64,000 bases of DNA, from assembly GCA_028023455.1 (NCBI GenBank), contig JAQFVV010012402.1:13882483-13946482 (forward strand), given 5' to 3'. The DNA comes from Epiperipatus broadwayi (taxonomy: Eukaryota > Onychophora > Udeonychophora > Euonychophora > Peripatidae). Below are positions 58,353 through 64,000 of this stretch, in pieces. How positions within the stretch are numbered: position 1 is the stretch's first letter; every line of letters starts with the position of its first letter. The notes beneath the pieces were generated by a model. The model saw only the letters and a program-made list of their open reading frames with translations, was not told where the DNA came from and searched no databases. A program made the position numbers and the translations under genes.

Positions 58353-59542
58353 TCCAATCTATTTAAGAAGACAGATTTTTGAAACCACACATGCTGGTTA
58401 GTTACTAGATTGAGAACTATAGACTGTTGAAACTTTTGCTCTCTTTCTAAAATAACTGGTTTCATCTCCCTTATTGCCTCTCTTAAATCAATCATCTTAT
58501 CGGATGTATGAAGTTTTTCCTCCAACTCTCTTTTCCTTCTTTTCACTTCATGATCTATCCCAATCTGCTCTTTGGTCATCAACTCATTTACTTTCTTTAC
58601 TGGGAGATTTGGTACTATGGCTACTATTGGCCTTTCTACTTCTTGGAGCCTATTCTCTATCAGTGTATCTAACTTTACATTATTTTCTTTATTATCAGTG
58701 GTCGGACTATCCAGATTATCTTTTAAAACTGGTAAGCTCTGACTACCTTTCCGTTTTACAAGTCTAACATATTCACCCATCTCTCCTGCTCTATCTTCTA
58801 AAGAGGTTTCAGCATTATCTTCTAATCTTTGACTACCTTCTATTATACTTTCTGCACTCTTTTTGCTATCCTCTCTTAGACTTTCTATCCATCTTTTCAC
58901 AGAACGACAAACCTTTTGTTCCAGACTTTCCTTATTTCTTTTGGAATTGTTATAATCTTCTTGTATGTTTTGATACATACAATCTTTCATCAGTCTGGTC
59001 AATTTTATACCTGATAGTGCTTCCTTCTTTATTCGAATCTGAAACTCTTCAGTACTTGTTACTATCCCCTTTACTTTTACAGTAACTTCTAATCCCATTA
59101 CAACCTCTCCATCCTCTTCTTTATAAAGATTATTAACTCCAGGAATTGAGGGACTTTTCCCATGTTTCTCTATTTTATTTCCCAAAGCTATAGGAATTTT
59201 ACTGTTGTTTTCAACAGAGCTATTGATATTTTCTTTTAATTCATCTTCACTCCTCTTATCCTCTTCTTTTAAACTTTCTACCCTTTCTATTCCTTTTCCA
59301 TCATCTCTTAAACTTTCTATGAGCTGCTTCCTATCTTCTCTTAGACTCTCTATGCTTATTATACTGTGCTTACTAGCTTCTCTTAGACGTATTATACTTT
59401 TCTCCATCTTTTGTTCTAGATTTATCATACTTTGCTTACTCTCCTCTCTCATACTTCTGAGCATCTGCATTATCATGTCCATGTCTGATGGTGCTATCTT
59501 TGCTATCTGAGCCTCTTCCATATTATAATTTAGTTCACTCAT
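57815..59542 (-). CDS. Gag-like coiled-coil protein with 16-aa repeats
   Basis: A 575-codon frame; the ATG at 59542 (MSELNYNMEEAQIAK) is the first in frame. Residues about 25-125 are rich in Glu, Lys, Arg and Ser, with RE-x2-KQS-type periodicity (SLREDRKQLIESLRDD), consistent with a long coiled coil. A non-repetitive segment follows (about 140-210, with VTVKVKGIVTSTEEFQIRI), then another charged stretch. From about residue 390 the minisatellite-encoded repeats (WYRE-x-ISLKN) run to a stop inside the array. It occupies the gag position of the presumed LTR element, 1.3 kb after the PBS-like site. I see no CCHC knuckle, protease or polymerase motif. It is a candidate structural protein of a non-autonomous element; the true function is unknown. 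Confidence 0.5.
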   Translation of the reverse strand: MSELNYNMEEAQIAKIAPSDMDMIMQMLRSMREESKQSMINLEQKMEKSIIRLREASKHSIISIESLREDRKQLIESLRDDGKGIERVESLKEEDKRSEDELKENINSSVENNSKIPIALGNKIEKHGKSPSIPGVNNLYKEEDGEVVMGLEVTVKVKGIVTSTEEFQIRIKKEALSGIKLTRLMKDCMYQNIQEDYNNSKRNKESLEQKVCRSVKRWIESLREDSKKSAESIIEGSQRLEDNAETSLEDRAGEMGEYVRLVKRKGSQSLPVLKDNLDSPTTDNKENNVKLDTLIENRLQEVERPIVAIVPNLPVKKVNELMTKEQIGIDHEVKRRKRELEEKLHTSDKMIDLREAIREMKPVILEREQKFQQSIVLNLVTNQHVWFQKSVFLNRLEIPYIWYRETISLKNVNVQISLKNSTALEKSKISYIWYREAISLKNVNVQCVSDRESISLKNLNALSNLSVPYIWYKESTFLESLKINYTWHRESISLKSLNVHYIWYRESIFLESLKIKYIWYRETISLKNVNVQISLKNSTALEKSKISYTWYREPISLKNVNVQCVSDRESISLKM

Positions 59543-60856
59543 GTTATAAAACTATATATATCCCATCTGTACTTCCCTGACCATCAAAAATCCACACATC
59601 TTCTCCCTGTCTGACACCTATTCTGACCAACTGACTGATTTGATTTTCACCTTATTATGCATTTACAAATACAACAACAACAACAAAAAAAAATTTTAAT
59701 ATCCTTATTTAATGAACTACACAACAATAATCTATAGTGCATGTCTGTCTGTAATAGCCCAAATTATACATTCATCCATTCTCCCAGAAATCCGACAGAT
59801 ATTGACAGTCCACAGAATGACTAGCAGTTCACAATCTTGAGATAAATAAAAGAATTCAGTCACAGCACTATAATCACACAATGCATCACGAGCACTCAGA
59901 AGATCATCCCAATTCGATCACTATTAACTACCACAACCCTTGATTGAATGAAGCAAACTCTGTTGCAATAAAAGATGTATTTTAAGTCTTAGGGGCTAAA
60001 ATAGATAAACTATGCCTTGCTCTCTCTCTTGGAGTCTTATGTGGCAAGTATCAAGGAATGCCCTGCTTATTATAGACTACAAAAACGAAACCTTGCTCTC
60101 TCTCTCTTGGAGACTTATAGGCTGATATCATGGCAGGACTACTGTTAACTGCTTCATGATCAAATAAGAATAACATATAAACTTGATTGGAAAACTATGC
60201 CGTGCTCTCTCTCTTGGAGACTTATAGGCTGGTATCATGGCAGGTCTGCTGTTAACTGCTTCATGATAAAATAAAGATAACATATAAATTGGGTTGGAGC
60301 AGTGAATGGGTTTGATCATTCATAAGTTACACGAAATACATAGCATTCTCAAGGCAATGACAAAACTCTCCACTCATCATCAAAACTGCAATCTAACCAA
60401 CCAAACTCCAACGATCAACCATCCAATCAAACCTCTAAAATCATAGACTTTTTACAAAATGAACTCCCCAAACACACATGAGACTACTATTCCATAATTC
60501 ATCACTATTACTATGCCTATCCTATCTGGCAATAAATCATTTTAATGTTCCACAAAAAAAAATCTATTATTTATTTCACCTTTGTCTTAAGTTGTGATAT
60601 TCATCTCTATTTTCAAAATTGATAAAAAAAAAAACAAGCTGTTTTATGGCTGTACCCATTTTATCATCATCAATGAAAAATTAAATCATATTAAACATCA
60701 TCATCTAAAATAAGACTGTTTGGCCAAGAAAATTTTGTAAGACAAAAAAAAATTTTTACTGAAAAAAAAAATTTTACTAAAAAATTTCTCTATTTTTAAC
60801 CACACATCTCCCATCATTCTATAGACTCTCTTTTTCAGGTATATGGCAAAATATCA
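59543..60856 (-). other. Leader region of the presumed LTR element
   Basis: 1.3 kb between the PBS-like site and the gag-like ATG without a credible gene. It contains a local tandem repeat at 60015-60305 and several A-rich runs near 60610-60790. Confidence 0.5.
60015..60305. repeat. 109-bp tandem repeat in the leader
   Basis: CCTTGCTCTCTCTCT...GGAGACTTATAGGCTG starts units at 60091 and 60200 that match over about 109 bp, including ATCATGGCAGG(A/T)CTGCTGTTAACT-type sequence and CTTCATGAT. A shorter, more diverged unit starts at 60014. Confidence 0.9.
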
Positions 60857-60875
60857 GGCCCCAGTTGGGTGTCCA
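60857..60875 (-). promoter_or_regulatory. Primer-binding-site-like sequence
   Basis: Minus-strand TGGACACCCAACTGGGGCC begins one base inside the GTTACA end of the right long repeat. It has the TGG-x3-CCCAAC-x-GGGGC shape seen in many LTR elements, where it pairs with the 3' end of a primer tRNA. I cannot say which tRNA would fit. Confidence 0.6.
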
Positions 60876-60876
60876 T

Positions 60877-63800
60877 TGTAACTTAATGAAAGGTCGCTCA
60901 AAAGATATTACTATACCGAGTAAGGAGTTCACAATATCAAACTGTTACGAATTATGAAATTATTATAACAAGTATTAACTCAGGTATATGAAATCACGTG
61001 AGGTGAGTACACTAGTAATTCAATAAAATATAACTCAGGTATACAGGCAGTAGATCTTATCCACTTTCATTTCTTGGTTTGATGTTAAGTGCATGTTTAA
61101 ACAAATACTAAGTGAATATGGTCTAGCAGGGCGCCACTAGATTATCTGAATCTAGACACGGTTATATCTGATAACCTTTCACATGTACCGGGTTTGAATC
61201 CCTTCTTGGTACTTTATTTATAATAAAATGGAAGATTTTGCTTTTTGAGCCATATCACTATAAGCACTAATATTTAGGTAAAAGTAAAACATCTATAAAC
61301 CAAAGTGGAGTATATTAGACATAAATCATTTCTCAGATCTTAACATAACAAATGTGTTTCAATATTTTTATAAGTTCACTAGCTCAGATTATATATAACT
61401 AATTTAGGATGGCAATTCACTCATCCTTGCATGAAATAGATGATGGGATGTGGTTATAATAATACTAAGAAATCACTAAATATTATAAAATCAATATTTA
61501 TTTATGGCCTTTAAACAGTTAAACAGCTCATTAATTAAAACGTTGATGACGATGATGATGATGATAATAATAACGATAATGACAAGGGTTTCAACTACAG
61601 CTCTAGGACTAAGCCTAAACATAAAACTAATTTTTATAAAGAAATTCCTAATTATTGCTTAATTTTAGCATATTTACTTATATCTTAAATAACTAATATT
61701 CAACCATTGATGATGATGAATAATCACACTTAACAAAGACTACACTTAATGAAATATATACGCCTCGTTTAATAAAACAAACTAATATTTATTACTACAT
61801 TTCTAACATATACATAAAAATTTCTAGATAATATGAAAATTGACATGAATAATAATAATAATAATTGATTATATAACAATCCTCAGATTAATTTTAAGTT
61901 CTTCCCCCTTTCCCTTCAAATGTATTTTGTATTAAGTTGGACGTCACATTGACCATGAAAAGTATTTCAAGACAAAAAATATTATCTGCTCATTAGCACA
62001 CATACTTTAAAAATCCAACATGTAAATAGAATGTAAAAAAAAATGTTAGTAAAATTGAAAGAGCAAGTTTTAGAAAAGAGTTTTAAATCATTATCTCCCC
62101 CCTCTCTTCTACCTCTGAAATGCTATACTTAACTTGAAACAAAATAATCCAATATTCTAATACTACTCATTATTTCACATTCACTCACAATTATACACAT
62201 ATAAAATATCATTATGTATGTGCGTGTTTTATCCCATAATAACAAAATATTATTAAAAACCAAAATAATAATAATATATCAGTTAAAACTAAAATCATAA
62301 CACCATAAAAAAAAAATTGTTTTACACATTAATATTGTAAAATTAATAAACAAATAATTTTCATACATTCAAGGTCATTTATGAAGCTCAAAGTTATTAT
62401 TAGTAAGACATTCTTGTTTTAATCGATCTGAATAGTCTTTAAAAGTTCTTTAAATAAAATATACCACTTTATTGCTAAAATGTTTATTAAGACTGATATC
62501 ATAAAGAAAATAGATATAAAAGGTCATATTACCGATCTTTTGTTTGTGGCGAATTTCCAAGGGTTCAAACTTGTCTTGTATAATGTTTATATTTCTGCAG
62601 CTACTATTTCCGTTTTATGTGGGAACAATCTCTTTCTTGAGGTGTATAACTATTTGATGATGGTGACTCTATTGAGGTTATTTGCTTTAGTGGATAATTT
62701 GGAAATCATTATATTAATTTTTCTTCTCTTCCTGTCAAGCATGTGGATGAAATACAGCAGTTGTTTTCCCATTTGTAAATTTTCTTGAGTTTAAAATCAG
62801 TTGTTGTAACAATTAATTGGACTTGATGATTAATATTTATCAGTAGATTAATTCATCTTCTTTGAATGCAGGTGAATGCTTTCTTCCTTCTATTAAAAAA
62901 CATCTTATTTCTCTGGTCAGTTGAAAGGTGTAGAATATTATTTTAGACACAACATCTTTTCTTTCCTATGTGATGTGCAGCTTCCCCAGATGGTCCGGAA
63001 CCGATGGGACATACATATAATTTTTCTAGCCAGACATTTCTTATATTTTCAGCATTCAATTTGATAGTTTAATAATCTGAATCAATCACAATAATCTTAA
63101 TAATAATTCAAGACAGCTTTTTATATCCAATTTTTAGCTAACTTAACCAATCAGAGATAGCATCACTTGCTATTTTTGGACAAATTTGTTTTAATTAGAT
63201 CTCTAATTTATTTTCAACTAAATGATTTTTCAACTGAAAAGTTTAATCCTTTTTCCAGACACTTTTGTTTAAAAAAAAAATAGACTCAATCCTTATTTCC
63301 TTTCTTTTCTTTTTTTTTTTCTTTTTAACATCCAGGTAACACTTCAAATCTTTGAGCTTCCTTCTTTAGATCTTGAGATAAGACAATTAGAGCTCTGACC
63401 CATTATAAGCTTCCAAAGTGAAACAATCATTTACAAAAAAAAATTGCTACAAAGATCGATATCTGATTAAACAGATTTCCTCTTTTAACAAAAAATTGTA
63501 CAAAAAAAATAATTTGACAGATTTAATACTTCCTTTTCTTTCAATATTTAGGAAATGTAAATTTTTGTATGTAATGTACACACATCCTTCATTCTTTCAA
63601 ATCATTCATAAACTAACCTTAAATAATATGATTGCTAGCTTAGTAATTATAACCCAATTATTTAATTAAGTCTGTAACTTTTAAATCCCAATTATAATTA
63701 AAGAAAAGCAAAATAAAAGTATAGAATAAAATATTAGAATTGATCAAGCATAGGTTAGTTTTAAAGAAAGTTAAAAATGTTTAATATTTGAAATATAAAA

Positions 63801-64000
63801 CAATTAAATAATTTACACATACATTGCCTATATGTATGCATTATAACTTTGCTTTTTAAAGAAAAATTAAATATTAAATAGTTTAAATATGTGTATTACC
63901 TTTCTATCAACACACAAACAAGTAAAGCATGTAATTGTTGACCCATTCTTTCTCTGTTTAAAGCTTTTAGAACTGGACCTTGTAGGGTTTGAACTTGGAT
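60877..64000 (-). repeat. Right long terminal repeat (5' LTR), cut by window end
   Basis: A direct repeat of 53692-57072 at an offset of about 7.16 kb, falling to 7.04 kb after the place where the left copy has the SINE. The window ends at the position equivalent to 56961, so about 110 bp and the flanking target site are missing. The first 100 bp (60877-60980) resembles the left copy poorly; the rest is nearly identical apart from scattered single changes and small indels in A/T runs. Confidence 0.7.
62480..62788 (+). CDS. Hypothetical 102-aa hydrophobic ORF in the right long repeat
   Basis: The same reading frame as at 55321-55629, with an identical translation. See that entry for its membrane-like segments. 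Its presence in both repeats follows from the repeats being copies of one another. Confidence 0.2.
   Translation: MFIKTDIIKKIDIKGHITDLLFVANFQGFKLVLYNVYISAATISVLCGNNLFLEVYNYLMMVTLLRLFALVDNLEIIILIFLLFLSSMWMKYSSCFPICKFS

Noticed and set aside
57577-58401. 274-codon plus-strand open frame over the minisatellite
   Set aside because: It stays open because the repeat unit is a multiple of three. I considered C2H2 zinc fingers because of an IHTG stretch, but the Cys/His spacing and the unit size (48 bp, not 84) do not fit.
53692-64000. Simple tandem segmental duplication with a 7.16-kb unit
   Set aside because: Not excluded, but the PBS-like site, the polypurine tract and TG/CA ends placed exactly at the repeat boundaries favour an LTR element.

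Overview
The window looks like about 64 kb of non-coding, very AT-rich animal DNA packed with decayed transposable elements. I could not support any host protein-coding gene, rRNA gene or functional tRNA gene. The mixture of an RTE-type LINE, other LINE remnants, many Penelope-like (PLE) fragments, tRNA-derived SINEs, (TA)n microsatellites and many long foldback repeats suggests a mollusc genome, most probably an octopod cephalopod. That assignment is inferred from repeat style and is not proven.

Layout. 1-9.3 kb: AT-rich sequence with an old LINE fragment (2.7-3.2 kb), a foldback, and a slightly GC-richer island with a Cys-rich reading segment near 8.9-9.0 kb. 9.7-17.5 kb: a run of long inverted repeats. 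Two are head-to-head PLE 3' ends, one is a head-to-head SINE pair, one is a MITE, and one is a 1.2-kb nested foldback flanked by a 13-bp direct repeat. 17.7-23.9 kb: two diverged direct copies of a 1.6-1.8-kb unknown repeat, with a MITE between them. 24.1-26.2 kb: three foldbacks in a row. 26.3-29.2 kb: the best-preserved LINE, on the minus strand, with endonuclease and reverse transcriptase, disrupted by two frame breaks and a stop. 31.5-39.3 kb: SINEs, PLE fragments, a MITE, a long TA tract and another foldback. 44.8-49.7 kb: two further decayed LINEs of different families, both minus strand. 50.8-52.5 kb: a 1.69-kb element with 25-bp perfect terminal inverted repeats, an exact 8-bp target duplication and internal minisatellites. 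53.7 kb to the window end: two near-identical direct repeats of at least 3.1 kb around a 3.8-kb centre. I read this as one minus-strand LTR retrotransposon with unusually long LTRs (about 3.4 kb). It has a PBS-like site, a polypurine tract and a coiled-coil gag-like ORF that runs into a 48-bp minisatellite. No polymerase is recognisable.

The most interesting points are the 50.8-52.5-kb TIR element; the long-LTR element and the SINE that sits in only one of its two repeats with a perfect 13-bp target duplication; and the high density of long foldbacks. Foldbacks would give double-stranded RNA if transcribed, which could matter in cephalopods because they have extensive A-to-I RNA editing.
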